Shown in pieces: positions 7,637 to 17,488 of a stretch of 64,000 nucleotides of DNA (positions within the stretch are counted from its first letter, which is position 1; each line of letters begins with the position of its first letter). Made by a program: the position numbers and the translations under genes. Origin of the DNA: Microbacterium sp. BLY (GTDB taxonomy: Bacteria; Actinomycetota; Actinomycetes; Actinomycetales; Microbacteriaceae); contig NZ_JAGKSR010000001.1 of assembly GCF_017939615.1 (NCBI RefSeq), positions 2,666,001 through 2,730,000 of the forward strand. The letters are read 5' to 3'. The notes beneath the pieces are model-generated. The model was not told the DNA's origin and did no database searches. It saw only the letters and a list, made by a program, of their open reading frames with translations.

Positions 7637-8419
7637 GGAGGCGGCGCGGGCCGAGTAGCGTCCGCCCTCGCTGCTGAGCGCGATGGGCATGCCGAACGTC
7701 TCGCCGAGAGCCTCCGCCGTGAGGGTGTCGGCGATCGGGCCGGCCGCGACGACAGCGCCGTCGCGGATCAGCAGCACGTGCGTGAACCCCACCGGGATCT
7801 CCTCCACGTGGTGCGTCACCATGAGCATCGCGGGAGTGGTCGGCGCCGACGCGTAGCCGCCCAGCAGGGCGAGCAGCTCTTCACGCGAACCCAGATCGAG
7901 CGACGCGGTCGGCTCGTCGAGGAGCAGCAGCTCCGGGTCGGTCATGACGGCGCGTGCGATCTGCACGCGCTTCTGCTCGCCGTCGCTCAGCGTGCCGAAG
8001 GTACGGTCGGCGAGGTGCGCGAGACGCCAGTCCCCCAGAACGCGCAGCGCGCGGCGCTCGTCGATGTCCTCGTAGCTCTCGTTCCAGCGTCCGAGCACCG
8101 AGTACGCCGCGGTGAGAACCGTGTTGAGCACCGTCTCGTCCCGCGGGATGCGCTTGGCCATCGCCGTCGACGCGAAGCCGATCCGCGGCCGGATCTCGAA
8201 GACGTCCGTGCGTCCGAGCGTCTCGCCGAGGACGGTGACGGTCCCCGACGTCGGGTGCATCAGCGTGTCGGCGAGCTGCAGCAGGGTCGTCTTGCCCGCG
8301 CCGTTCGGCCCGAGGATCACCCAGCGCTGATCGTCCGAGACCTGCCAGGTCACGTGATCGATGATGTTGCGCCCCTCTCGGCGCACGACGACGTCGGTGA
8401 ACTCCAGAGCGATCGGCAT
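7634..8419 (-). CDS. ABC transporter ATP-binding protein without neighbouring permease
   Basis: The 261-residue nucleotide-binding subunit has all catalytic motifs: Walker A GPNGAGKTTL (about 38), signature LSDGEQKRVQIARA, Walker B LLLLDEPTASLD and the H-loop in MVTHH. The sequence resembles iron-complex/ModF-like soluble ATPases that often stand alone in actinobacteria. No membrane or binding-protein gene is adjacent; it lies 17 bp downstream of glgA on the same strand and is probably co-transcribed with it. Its stop codon is part of the repeat at 7553-7636. Substrate unknown. Confidence 0.85.
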   Translation of the reverse strand: MPIALEFTDVVVRREGRNIIDHVTWQVSDDQRWVILGPNGAGKTTLLQLADTLMHPTSGTVTVLGETLGRTDVFEIRPRIGFASTAMAKRIPRDETVLNTVLTAAYSVLGRWNESYEDIDERRALRVLGDWRLAHLADRTFGTLSDGEQKRVQIARAVMTDPELLLLDEPTASLDLGSREELLALLGGYASAPTTPAMLMVTHHVEEIPVGFTHVLLIRDGAVVAAGPIADTLTAEALGETFGMPIALSSEGGRYSARAAS

Positions 8420-8436
8420 ACCGAAAGCCTATCGGC

Positions 8437-9621
8437 TCACGCCGACACCTCCGCGTAGAGCGCGCGGGTCTCGTCGGCGATCGCCCCCCAGCTGAACTGC
8501 GCGCGCGCCCGCTCCCGGCCGGCGTCTCCGTACGCGCGCGCCCGGACCGGGTCCGTCGCGACCTCGGTGAGCACCGCCGCGAGATCGTCGACGAAGCGCT
8601 CCGGATCCGTCGGAGTGCCCGTGCCGTCCTGCACCTGCTCGATCGGGACCAGCCGACCCGTGACGCCGTCGTCGACCACCTCGGGGATGCCGCCGGTCGC
8701 CGTCCCCACGACGGCCGCACCGCAGGCCATCGCCTCCAGATTGACGATGCCGAGGGGTTCGTAGACGGAGGGGCAGACGAAGGTGGTCGCCGCGGCCAGG
8801 ATCGCCGACAGCTCGTCCCGTGGCAGCATCCGCTCAATCCACACCACGCCCTCTCGGGTCTGCTGCAGCAGCCGCACGCCCTCCTGCACCTCGGCCATGA
8901 TCTCCGGGGTGTCCGGGGCACCGGCACAGAGGATGAGCTGCACCTCCGGCGGCAGCAGGCGCGCCGCCTGCAGCAGGTACGGCAGCCCCTTCTGTCGCGT
9001 GATCCGACCGACGAACACCACCGAGGGCCGGTTCGGGTCCATGCCGATGGAGGACAGGAACGCGGCATCCTGCACGGGCCGCCAGCGCTCGACGTCGATC
9101 CCGTTGTGGATGACGCGGACGCGGGCGGGATCCACCTGCGGGTAGCTGCGCAGGATGTCGGCGCGCATGCCGGCACTCACCGCGATCACCGCGGCGGCGT
9201 TCTCGTAGGCGAGCTTCTCGATCCCGCTGGAGACCGCGTAGCCGCCGCCGAGCTGTTCGGCCTTCCAGGGCCGGAGGGGCTCGAGACTGTGCGCCGTGAG
9301 CACGTGCGGGATGCCGTGCAGCTGGGAGGCCAGGTGCCCGGCGAAGTTCGCGTACCACGTATGACTGTGCACGACGTCGGCACCGGCGATCGCCGACACG
9401 ATCTCCAGATCCGTGCCGAGGGTCTGGAGCGCGGGGTTGGCGGCGGCGAGACTCTCGGGTGCACGGTACGAGAACGTGCCCTCCTCGTCGCGCGGCGCAC
9501 CGAAGGCGCGCACCGTCACATCGATGTCGCGGCGCAGTGCGGAGACGAGCTCGGCGACGTGCACACCCGCGCCTCCGTAGATCTCCGGCGGATACTCCTT
9601 GGTGATCATCTCGACTCGCAT
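8437..9621 (-). CDS. glgA: Glycogen synthase, actinobacterial GT4 type (GlgA/GlgM)
   Basis: The 394-residue glycosyltransferase has the N-terminal KEYPPEIYGGAGVHVAEL motif and the GT4 C-terminal SVYEPLGIVNLEAMACG motif that binds the nucleotide sugar. In actinobacteria this enzyme uses ADP-glucose either to extend alpha-glucans or to make maltose-1-phosphate. It is divergent from glgC, which makes ADP-glucose, with only 69 bp between the starts. TAGCGT (9633-9628) ends 6 nt before the ATG, indicating a leaderless mRNA. Confidence 0.93.
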   Translation of the reverse strand: MRVEMITKEYPPEIYGGAGVHVAELVSALRRDIDVTVRAFGAPRDEEGTFSYRAPESLAAANPALQTLGTDLEIVSAIAGADVVHSHTWYANFAGHLASQLHGIPHVLTAHSLEPLRPWKAEQLGGGYAVSSGIEKLAYENAAAVIAVSAGMRADILRSYPQVDPARVRVIHNGIDVERWRPVQDAAFLSSIGMDPNRPSVVFVGRITRQKGLPYLLQAARLLPPEVQLILCAGAPDTPEIMAEVQEGVRLLQQTREGVVWIERMLPRDELSAILAAATTFVCPSVYEPLGIVNLEAMACGAAVVGTATGGIPEVVDDGVTGRLVPIEQVQDGTGTPTDPERFVDDLAAVLTEVATDPVRARAYGDAGRERARAQFSWGAIADETRALYAEVSA

Positions 9622-9627
9622 GCTTAG

Positions 9628-9684
9628 ACGCTATCGAGCGGGTTGTCCAGATGCTAGTTCCCCGCGCCGCGCGGGATCTATGGT
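9628..9684. promoter_or_regulatory. Divergent leaderless promoters of glgA and glgC
   Basis: The minus-strand -10 TAGCGT (9633-9628) and plus-strand -10 TATGGT (9679-9684) each end 6 nt before their start codons. The 45 bp between them must hold both -35 regions, allowing coordinated control of ADP-glucose supply and use. Confidence 0.6.
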
Positions 9685-9690
9685 GGAGCC

Positions 9691-10932
9691 ATGTCCGCTC
9701 CAAAGAAGGTCTTCGGGATCATCCTCGCCGGCGGCGAGGGCAAGCGACTCATGCCGCTGACGGCCGACCGCGCCAAACCCGCCGTCCCGTTCGGCGGGCA
9801 GTACCGCCTGATCGACTTCGCCATCTCGAACCTCATCAACTCCGGGCTGAGACAGATCGTCGTCCTGACGCAGTACAAGTCGCACAGCCTCGACCGGCAC
9901 ATCTCGCAGACCTGGCGCATGTCCGCGCTGCTCGACTCCTACGTCGCGTCGGTCCCCGCTCAGCAGCGTCTCGGCAAGCGCTGGTTCTCGGGCTCCGCTG
10001 ACGCGATCCTGCAGAGCATGAACCTCATCAACGACGAGAAGCCCGACATCGTCGTCGTTATCGGTGCCGACCACGTCTACCGCATGGACTTCCGGCAGAT
10101 GCTCGAGGCGCACATCGAGTCCGGGGCGAAGGCCACGGTCGCCGGCATCCGCCAGCCCCTCGCGCTCGCCTCGCAGTTCGGAGTGATCGACGCCGACCCG
10201 GAGTCCGGGCGCATCCGCCAGTTCCTGGAGAAGCCGACGGATGCGACGGGACTCGCGGACTCCCCGCACGAGGTGCTGGCATCGATGGGCAACTACATCT
10301 TCGACACGGACGCCCTCATCGCGGCCGTGGAGGCCGACGGGGAGCTGCCCACCTCCAGTCACGACATGGGCGGCGACATCGTGCCCTACTTCGTCGACCG
10401 CGGCGAGGCCGGCTACTACGACATGAAGCAGAACGAGGTGCCGGGGTCGTCGCCGCGCGACCGCTCCTACTGGCGTGACGTGGGGACGATCGATTCGTTC
10501 TTCGACGCCCATCGGGACCTCATCTCGACCCTGCCGATCTTCAACCTCTACAACATGGAGTGGCCGATCCACTCGCAGGCGGTCAACTCCCCGCCGGCGA
10601 AGTTCGTCCGCGACTCCGTCGGGCGGATCGGCAACGCCATCGACTCGATCGTCTCGCTCGGCTCCGTGCTCTCCGGTACGCACCTGGAGCGCAGCGTCGT
10701 GGGCCCGTGGACCCTCGCCGGCGGCGGCTCGACCATCACGGACTCCGTGGTGTTCGATCACGTCCATGTCGGCCAGGGCGCACGTGTGCATCGGGCGATC
10801 CTCGACAAGAACGTCGTCCTCGCCGACGGCGCCACGGTCGGGGTGGACAGGGAGCGCGACCTCGCCCGCGGGTTCACGGTGACGGAGTCGGGGATCACGG
10901 TCGTCGGCAAGGGCGTGTTCATCGAGCGCTGA
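9691..10932 (+). CDS. glgC: Glucose-1-phosphate adenylyltransferase (ADP-glucose pyrophosphorylase)
   Basis: The 413-residue enzyme converts glucose-1-phosphate and ATP to ADP-glucose, the committed step of glycogen synthesis. It has the N-terminal nucleotidyltransferase motif [11 protein letters not shown], the conserved [15 protein letters not shown] segment, [12 protein letters not shown] and a C-terminal left-handed beta-helix. Length matches the family. The start is fixed by TATGGT 6 nt upstream; a GGAG in those 6 nt could also act as a ribosome site. Confidence 0.96.
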   Translation: MSAPKKVFGIILAGGEGKRLMPLTADRAKPAVPFGGQYRLIDFAISNLINSGLRQIVVLTQYKSHSLDRHISQTWRMSALLDSYVASVPAQQRLGKRWFSGSADAILQSMNLINDEKPDIVVVIGADHVYRMDFRQMLEAHIESGAKATVAGIRQPLALASQFGVIDADPESGRIRQFLEKPTDATGLADSPHEVLASMGNYIFDTDALIAAVEADGELPTSSHDMGGDIVPYFVDRGEAGYYDMKQNEVPGSSPRDRSYWRDVGTIDSFFDAHRDLISTLPIFNLYNMEWPIHSQAVNSPPAKFVRDSVGRIGNAIDSIVSLGSVLSGTHLERSVVGPWTLAGGGSTITDSVVFDHVHVGQGARVHRAILDKNVVLADGATVGVDRERDLARGFTVTESGITVVGKGVFIER

Positions 10933-10988
10933 GGCGGCGCGCGTCATGCGGCGCGGGGGCTCGCCCTCCGATCGATAGGCTCGATGGC

Positions 10989-11624
10989 GTGACCACCGCG
11001 CGCTTCCTCGTCGTCCTCGATGCCGACTCCACGCTCATCCGCAACGAGGTGATCGAACTCCTCGCCGAGGAGGCCGGCCGCCGGGCCGAGGTGCAGGCGG
11101 CCACCGAGGCGGCGATGCGGGGCGAGATCGACTTCGCGACCAGCCTGCGCTCGCGAGTGGCAGCGCTGTCCGGAGTACCCGTCGAGGCGTTCTCCCGTGT
11201 GCGGGCGCGCATCGAACCGACCCCCGGTGTACGGGAGCTCACTGCCGCCGTGCACGCACGCGGCGGCGTGGTCGGGGTCGTCTCCGGCGGGTTCCACGAG
11301 ATCCTCGACGACGTCGCCCCCGCGCTGGGCGTCGACCGCTGGCGCGCCAATCGCCTCGCGGTCGCCGACGGCGTGCTGACGGGGCAGGTGGACGGCGACA
11401 TCGTCGACGGCGCGGCCAAGGCCCACTGGCTGCGCACCTGGGCGGACGAGCTCGGGGTGGCGCCGCATGCGACGATCGCGATCGGCGACGGCGCGAACGA
11501 CCTCCCGATGATGGCCGTCGCCGGCGCCGGCCTCGCCTTCAACGCGAAGCCGACCGTCCGCGAGTCCGCGAGCCTGGTGGTCGGTCCGGTCGATCTCGGC
11601 GCGGTCATCCCCCTGCTCCCCTGA
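10989..11624 (+). CDS. serB: Phosphoserine phosphatase, HAD family
   Basis: The 211-residue HAD phosphatase makes the last step of serine synthesis. The catalytic DxD is VVLDADSTL (D11, D13), with VVSGGF (motif II) and IGDGANDLPM (motif IV). It lacks the N-terminal ACT domain of longer SerB proteins. The GTG start at 10989 is preceded by TAGGCT (10976-10981) with a 7-nt gap. It ends 14 bp from the convergent fabG. Confidence 0.88.
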   Translation: MTTARFLVVLDADSTLIRNEVIELLAEEAGRRAEVQAATEAAMRGEIDFATSLRSRVAALSGVPVEAFSRVRARIEPTPGVRELTAAVHARGGVVGVVSGGFHEILDDVAPALGVDRWRANRLAVADGVLTGQVDGDIVDGAAKAHWLRTWADELGVAPHATIAIGDGANDLPMMAVAGAGLAFNAKPTVRESASLVVGPVDLGAVIPLLP

Positions 11625-11638
11625 GGGAGCCGGCGGGG

Positions 11639-12349
11639 TCAGTGCCCCATGCCGAGTCCGCCGTCGACCGGGATCACCGCACCGGAGATGTACCCGGCGT
11701 CGTCGCCGGCCAGCCATGTGACGACGCCCGCGACCTCGTCCGGCGTCGCGAAGCGTCCGGCGGGGATGTTCGCCTTGTACTGCTTCTGCGTCTCCTCCGG
11801 GAGCTCCGCCGTCATGTCGGTCTCGATGAAGCCGGGCGCGACGACGTTCGCCGTGATCCCCCGTCCGCCGAGTTCGCGCGTGAGGGAACGCGCGAAGCCG
11901 ACGAGTGCGCTCTTGGACGCGGCGTAGTTGGTCTGGCCCGCGGAGCCGTACAGGCCCACGACGCTGGAGATGAGGATGACGCGGCCGAATCGCGCGCGCA
12001 GCATTCCCTTCGACGCACGCTTGACCACCCGGAACGTGCCCCCGAGGTTCGTGGCCACGACACTGTCGAAGTCGTCCTCGCTCATGCGCATGAGCAGCGT
12101 GTCCTTGGTGATCCCGGCGTTCGCGACGACGATCTCGACCGGTCCGAGCTGCTGCTCGACCTCTGTGAACGCGGCATCGAGCGCCGCCGCGTCCGTGACG
12201 TCGGCCCGGACCGTCAGGGTGCCTTCGGGGCCCTCTCCGCTGCGAGCCGTCACCGCGACACGGTAGCCCTCCCGGACGAATCGTTCCGCGATGGCACGGC
12301 CGATGCCGCGATTGCCACCGGTGACGAGGACGACGCGCTCCGCGCTCAT
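11639..12349 (-). CDS. fabG: 3-oxoacyl-[acyl-carrier-protein] reductase (SDR)
   Basis: The 236-residue short-chain dehydrogenase has the NADPH-binding GGNRGIG (11-17), NAG (77-79) and the catalytic Ser129, Tyr142 and Lys146 in ISS and NYAASK. It reduces 3-oxoacyl-ACP in fatty-acid synthesis; the actinobacterial FabG1 type is the best match. No other fab gene is adjacent. The ATG at 12349 has an AGGAG site 6-7 nt upstream; longer readings of the frame enter the divergent DUF4190 gene. Confidence 0.9.
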   Translation of the reverse strand: MSAERVVLVTGGNRGIGRAIAERFVREGYRVAVTARSGEGPEGTLTVRADVTDAAALDAAFTEVEQQLGPVEIVVANAGITKDTLLMRMSEDDFDSVVATNLGGTFRVVKRASKGMLRARFGRVILISSVVGLYGSAGQTNYAASKSALVGFARSLTRELGGRGITANVVAPGFIETDMTAELPEETQKQYKANIPAGRFATPDEVAGVVTWLAGDDAGYISGAVIPVDGGLGMGH

Positions 12350-12487
12350 GGGAAACTCCTGGGTCTGGGGTCGAGGGCCGGGGTTCCGAGCCGTGAACGA
12401 TCCTATCGACGCCGCCGGCTCACCTCCGACGGTGGTTTGACAGACGCCGACCCTCCTGGGAGCCTGAGGGCGACGAAAGGCATCAGC

Positions 12488-13006
12488 GTGAGCGACCCCC
12501 GCACTCCCGGCCCCACGGATCCGTTCGGCGAGCACACCCCGAGCGTTCCCACCGCACCGGCCCCCGCCCCCGGGTACCCCGGCGCCACCCCGGCGTACGC
12601 GCCTCCGCCCGCCGCCGGCCCTCCGTCCTCCCCGCAGCAGGGGTATCCGTCGGCGCCACCGGCGTACGGCGCCCCGCAGACCTACGCCGTCGCACAGCCG
12701 TATGCGGCCCCTCCCGCGCGGCCGTCCAGCGGGCTCGCCATCACCTCCCTCGTCTGCGGCATCGCCGGTGTGGTGCTGTTCTGGGCGGTGCTGCCGATGC
12801 TCGCCTCGATCGCCGCCGTCATCACCGGGCACATGGCACTCGGGCAGATCCGTCGCTCCCCCGGGCTCGGCGGTCGCGGCATGGCGATCGCCGGACTCAT
12901 CCTCGGCTACATCATGATCGGCGTGCTGGTCTTCACGATCGTCTCGACGCTCATCAGCCTGGTCGTGTTCGGGGCCTTCACCCTGCCGTTCGTCTTCGCC
13001 CGCTGA
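12488..13006 (+). CDS. DUF4190 domain membrane protein with Pro/Ala-rich N-terminus
   Basis: The 172-residue protein has a disordered N-terminal stretch of about 75 residues rich in Pro, Ala, Tyr and Gly, then two hydrophobic segments around a conserved GHMALGQIRRSPGLGGRGMA loop, which defines DUF4190. These are small actinobacterial membrane proteins of unknown function; the proline-rich part may interact with other proteins. The start is the GTG at 12488 with AAAGG upstream. Confidence 0.8.
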   Translation: MSDPRTPGPTDPFGEHTPSVPTAPAPAPGYPGATPAYAPPPAAGPPSSPQQGYPSAPPAYGAPQTYAVAQPYAAPPARPSSGLAITSLVCGIAGVVLFWAVLPMLASIAAVITGHMALGQIRRSPGLGGRGMAIAGLILGYIMIGVLVFTIVSTLISLVVFGAFTLPFVFAR

Positions 13007-13057
13007 CACCCCGGCGGGCACGCCGATGTCGCCGCAGCGGCGTAGGCTGGAAGCATC

Positions 13058-13402
13058 GTGAAGAACGCACGTCGAGTCCCGGCCGTCACCTCACTGCCGC
13101 AGTCCCCGCGGGATGAGGGCGACCATCGTGTGCGCCGATACGCCCTCACGATGACGATCCGCATCGTCTGCTTCGGGCTGATGTTCTTCGTGCAGCCGTT
13201 CGGCTGGTGGACCTGGGTCTTCGCCTTGGCCGCCGCCGTGCTCCCGTACATCGCCGTCGTCTTCGCCAACGCCGGAAGCGACAGCACGGAGACGGCCGCC
13301 GAGTCGCCGATGCGCGAGATCGACGCGCCGCCGACGGCGGCGCCCGCCCCCGAGGTCGCTCCTGACGTCATCACCATCCGGGAAGGCCGCACGGAGCGAT
13401 GA
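13058..13402 (+). CDS. DUF3099 family membrane protein
   Basis: The 114-residue protein (GTG start) has two short hydrophobic helices around IRIVCFGLMFFVQPFGWWTW, diagnostic of DUF3099, and a polar C-terminal tail. Function unknown. The stop overlaps the next start (ATGA), so it begins a translationally coupled three-gene set ending in SURF1, hinting at a link with respiratory-chain assembly. Confidence 0.82.
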   Translation: MKNARRVPAVTSLPQSPRDEGDHRVRRYALTMTIRIVCFGLMFFVQPFGWWTWVFALAAAVLPYIAVVFANAGSDSTETAAESPMREIDAPPTAAPAPEVAPDVITIREGRTER

Positions 13403-13593
13403 GCGAGCTCATCTGCTCGCGCGCCGGCTGCCGGAGCGCGGCCACCAAGCAGGTCGTCTGGCGCAACCCGCGCATCCACGCCGCCGACCGCGAGAAGATC
13501 TGGCTCGCGTGCGACGAGCACGTCGGCTTCCTCCACGACTACCTCGCCGCCCGGGACTTCCCGGTGTCGGTGCGAGACGGGGTGCCCTCATGA
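13399..13593 (+). CDS. Small Cys/His-containing conserved actinobacterial protein
   Basis: The 64-residue protein has Cys6, Cys11 and a C-terminal ACDEH motif (Cys and His near 38-41), a possible single zinc site. Relatives are sometimes labelled 'acetone carboxylase', which the size and sequence do not support. It overlaps both neighbours by ATGA junctions and lies between DUF3099 and SURF1. Function unknown. Confidence 0.75.
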   Translation: MSELICSRAGCRSAATKQVVWRNPRIHAADREKIWLACDEHVGFLHDYLAARDFPVSVRDGVPS

Positions 13594-14399
13594 GCAACCG
13601 CCTGACACGGTGGGCCGTGTACGTCCTGATCGCCATCGGGTTCGCCATCGCCTGTGTGTTCCTGTCGAACTGGCAGTTCGAGCGCAATGAGTCCCGCGCG
13701 GAGCAGATCGCGCTCGTGGAGCAGAACTACGACGCCCCGGCCGTCCCCCTCTCCGAGGTGGTCGCGGACGACGCGCTCGACCCCGGGGACGAATGGCGAC
13801 CGGTCACCCTCGTCGGCGAGTATCTCGCCGACGAGCAGCTCCTGGTGCGCAACCGCCCGCACGGCGGCACCAGCGCCTTCGAGGTCCTCGTCCCGTTCCG
13901 CGACCAGGACGGACGCGTCCTCATCGTCGACCGGGGCTGGGTCCCCCCGGGCGAGGGGCAGCTCCCCGACGCGGTGCCGGCGCCGCCCGCCGGCGAGGTG
14001 ACGGTCACGGTGCGGCTGCGTCCCGGCGAGCCCCTGCCCGCGTCGGGCCGCGGAGCGCCGGAGGGCCAGGTGCCCACCATCCACCTTCCGTCCATCGCCG
14101 ACCGGGTGGGGGACGATGTGATCACCGGCGCCTACGGGCGTCTGGTTGATGAGCAGCCCGCCGCCGATGCCGCACTGGGCGGCTTCGACTCACCGACCGA
14201 CGACCCCGGGCCGCACCTCTCCTACGCGATCCAATGGATCCTCTTCGCCATCATGGGCTTCATCTTCATCGGGTACATCATCCGCACGGAGATCGTGAAG
14301 CATCGCGAGGAACTGGAGGGCAAGCCGGCAGCGGTGAAGGCCCCGAAGCGCCGCGACCGCGACGCGGACGTCGAGGACGAGCTGCTCGACGCGCGGTGA
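13590..14399 (+). CDS. SURF1 family cytochrome oxidase assembly protein
   Basis: The 269-residue protein has an N-terminal transmembrane helix followed by NWQFERNESRA (the SURF1 LGxWQ-like motif), an extracytoplasmic domain with VRNRPHGGTSAFEVLVPF and VDRGWVPPG, and a C-terminal transmembrane helix near 215-240. SURF1 helps insert heme a into cytochrome c oxidase; heme A synthesis genes ctaA and ctaB lie 15 kb away. The ATG overlaps the previous stop (ATGA). The basic, acidic-ended C-terminal tail is longer than in mitochondrial homologues. Confidence 0.9.
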   Translation: MSNRLTRWAVYVLIAIGFAIACVFLSNWQFERNESRAEQIALVEQNYDAPAVPLSEVVADDALDPGDEWRPVTLVGEYLADEQLLVRNRPHGGTSAFEVLVPFRDQDGRVLIVDRGWVPPGEGQLPDAVPAPPAGEVTVTVRLRPGEPLPASGRGAPEGQVPTIHLPSIADRVGDDVITGAYGRLVDEQPAADAALGGFDSPTDDPGPHLSYAIQWILFAIMGFIFIGYIIRTEIVKHREELEGKPAAVKAPKRRDRDADVEDELLDAR

Positions 14400-14483
14400 C
14401 TCCCCCGCAGATGCGGGATCGGAAACGGGCCCGCCGGACCGCCTGCGCGCACCTTTTCGATCTCGCGTGGTGGTGTCGGGGCG

Positions 14484-15080
14484 TCACTGACCGGCGGGAG
14501 CGGAGCCGGTGACGGTGTGCCGCCACCCGCGGCCCGCCGCCTCGTAGACGATCCGCGCATGGTTCCGGTCGGTCGACCCCTGCCAGAACTCGACACGCGT
14601 CGGCACCACCCGCCACAGCACCCAGTCCCCCGGTCGCAGTCCCGCGCGTGCGCTCTCGGAGCGGGCGGCGAGATCGGCGTCGCTCTCGGCTGCCGATGCC
14701 TCCGCCACTGTTCCCCGCACCCGCACCGCGCGCCGCTGCGGTTGCCACCAGAGGTTCAGCGCCGCGGCCGGACGAGCGGCGATCTGCGCGGCTTTCCCGG
14801 ACGACCGCGTACTGGCGAACGCCCAGCCGCGCGCATCCACGTCCTTGAGGATCAGCGTGCGCGCGTCCGGGATGCCGTCCGTATCGACCGTCGCCAGGGT
14901 CGCGGCGTGCGGTTCGGGGACGCCGGCAGCGGCCGCCACGCGGAGCCAGTCCCGGAAGAGCAGGACCGGATCGTCGGGAAGGTCGTCCAGGTGCAGCGGC
15001 GGCGGCGTCCCGGTGAGGGTGGGCTGCGCACGCAACCACGCCGCGAGCTCCGAGGGAGGAAGGATCGGGTGCGCCGCCAT
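14484..15080 (-). CDS. pdxH: Pyridoxamine 5'-phosphate oxidase family protein
   Basis: The 198-residue flavoprotein matches PdxH: RTLILKDVDARGWAF and SGKAAQIAARPAAALNLWW bind FMN, and the C-terminal VEFWQGSTDRNHARI is the substrate-binding region. It oxidises pyridoxine/pyridoxamine phosphate to PLP, the cofactor of the MocR protein and MalY-type lyase in this window. Length is slightly shorter than E. coli PdxH (218), which is usual for actinobacteria. Confidence 0.88.
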   Translation of the reverse strand: MAAHPILPPSELAAWLRAQPTLTGTPPPLHLDDLPDDPVLLFRDWLRVAAAAGVPEPHAATLATVDTDGIPDARTLILKDVDARGWAFASTRSSGKAAQIAARPAAALNLWWQPQRRAVRVRGTVAEASAAESDADLAARSESARAGLRPGDWVLWRVVPTRVEFWQGSTDRNHARIVYEAAGRGWRHTVTGSAPAGQ

Positions 15081-15102
15081 CCTCCGACTATGGCACGACC
15101 CG

Positions 15103-16701
<1,599 letters not shown>

Positions 16702-16733
16702 AGCGGACGTCCGTTCGTTCGGGAGGAGGATGG

Positions 16734-16747
16734 TGGCCGATCGGCCA
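16734..16747 (-). promoter_or_regulatory. Perfect palindrome in the ABC-F upstream region
   Basis: TGGCCGATCGGCCA is a perfect 14-bp palindrome located between a TATACT -10-like element (minus strand, about 16755-16760) and the GTG start at 16701. It could be an operator or a hairpin in the approximately 45-nt leader. Confidence 0.35.
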
Positions 16748-16865
16748 GCCTCCCAGTATATGCCGCTGTGGCGGGCCCGACGGTCGCCAAGATCCCTCTG
16801 CAGGGTGACGGCCGCGATACCCGGGAGTGATGCCCCACCCGACACCCGCTGCCTACGGTGCTCGA

Positions 16866-17483
16866 GTGGACATCCTCAACGACCTCATCCTCCAGGCGAT
16901 CGCCTCCCCGTGGCTCTATGCGGTGCTGTTCGCCGTCACCGTGATCGACGGGTTCTTCCCGCCGGTCCCCAGCGAGACGGTGCTCGTCGCCGCAGCGGCC
17001 GTCGCCGCGTCCACCGGCGACGGGAACATCCTGCTCCTCGGGGCGGTGGCCGCCGTCGGGGCGGCGATCGGCGACAACGTCGCCTTCCTCATCGGGCGCC
17101 GCCTCGTCACCACCAGGTACGCGTGGATGCGACGTCCCCGCGTGGCCGCGGCCTTCGACTTCGCCCAGCGCGCCCTGGACCGCCGCAGCGCCACCCTGAT
17201 CCTCGGCGCCCGGTACATCCCGATCGGACGCGTCGCGGTCAACATGTCCGCGGGCGCGCTCGGGTTCGCCTGGCGTCGCTTCCTTCCGCTGAGCCTCATC
17301 GCCGGGGTGAGCTGGAGCGTGTTCAGCCTCGCGATCGGACTGCTCGCCGGTGCGTGGCTCCGCGACCAGCCTCTGCTCAGCGCGGGGCTCGGCATCCTCG
17401 TGGCACTCGTCGTCGGCGTGGTGATCGATCGGATCGCCGCGCTGCGCCGCCGCCGTGCGCCCGTCCCCCACCTGGCAGGATGA
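16866..17483 (+). CDS. DedA family membrane protein
   Basis: The 205-residue integral membrane protein has the DedA signature VIDGFFPPVPSETVLV, the re-entrant loop residues GARYIPIGRVAVNMSAG, and four to five hydrophobic segments. DedA proteins are implicated in undecaprenyl-phosphate or phospholipid flipping and membrane homeostasis. TACGGT (16854-16859) lies 6 nt before the GTG start, suggesting a leaderless message. The stop overlaps the start region of the histidine kinase, so the two are coupled. Confidence 0.88.
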   Translation: MDILNDLILQAIASPWLYAVLFAVTVIDGFFPPVPSETVLVAAAAVAASTGDGNILLLGAVAAVGAAIGDNVAFLIGRRLVTTRYAWMRRPRVAAAFDFAQRALDRRSATLILGARYIPIGRVAVNMSAGALGFAWRRFLPLSLIAGVSWSVFSLAIGLLAGAWLRDQPLLSAGLGILVALVVGVVIDRIAALRRRRAPVPHLAG

Positions 17484-17488
17484 GACGC

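Noticed and set aside
9631-10947. Very long open frames opposite glgC, ctaB, leuA and others (hundreds of codons).
   Set aside because: They are antisense shadows caused by third-position GC bias; their translations are Arg/Pro/Ala/Gly-rich without domains, while the other strand encodes recognisable proteins.
13399-13593. Label 'acetone carboxylase' for the 64-residue protein.
   Set aside because: Acetone carboxylase subunits are much larger and share no motif with this small Cys/His protein.
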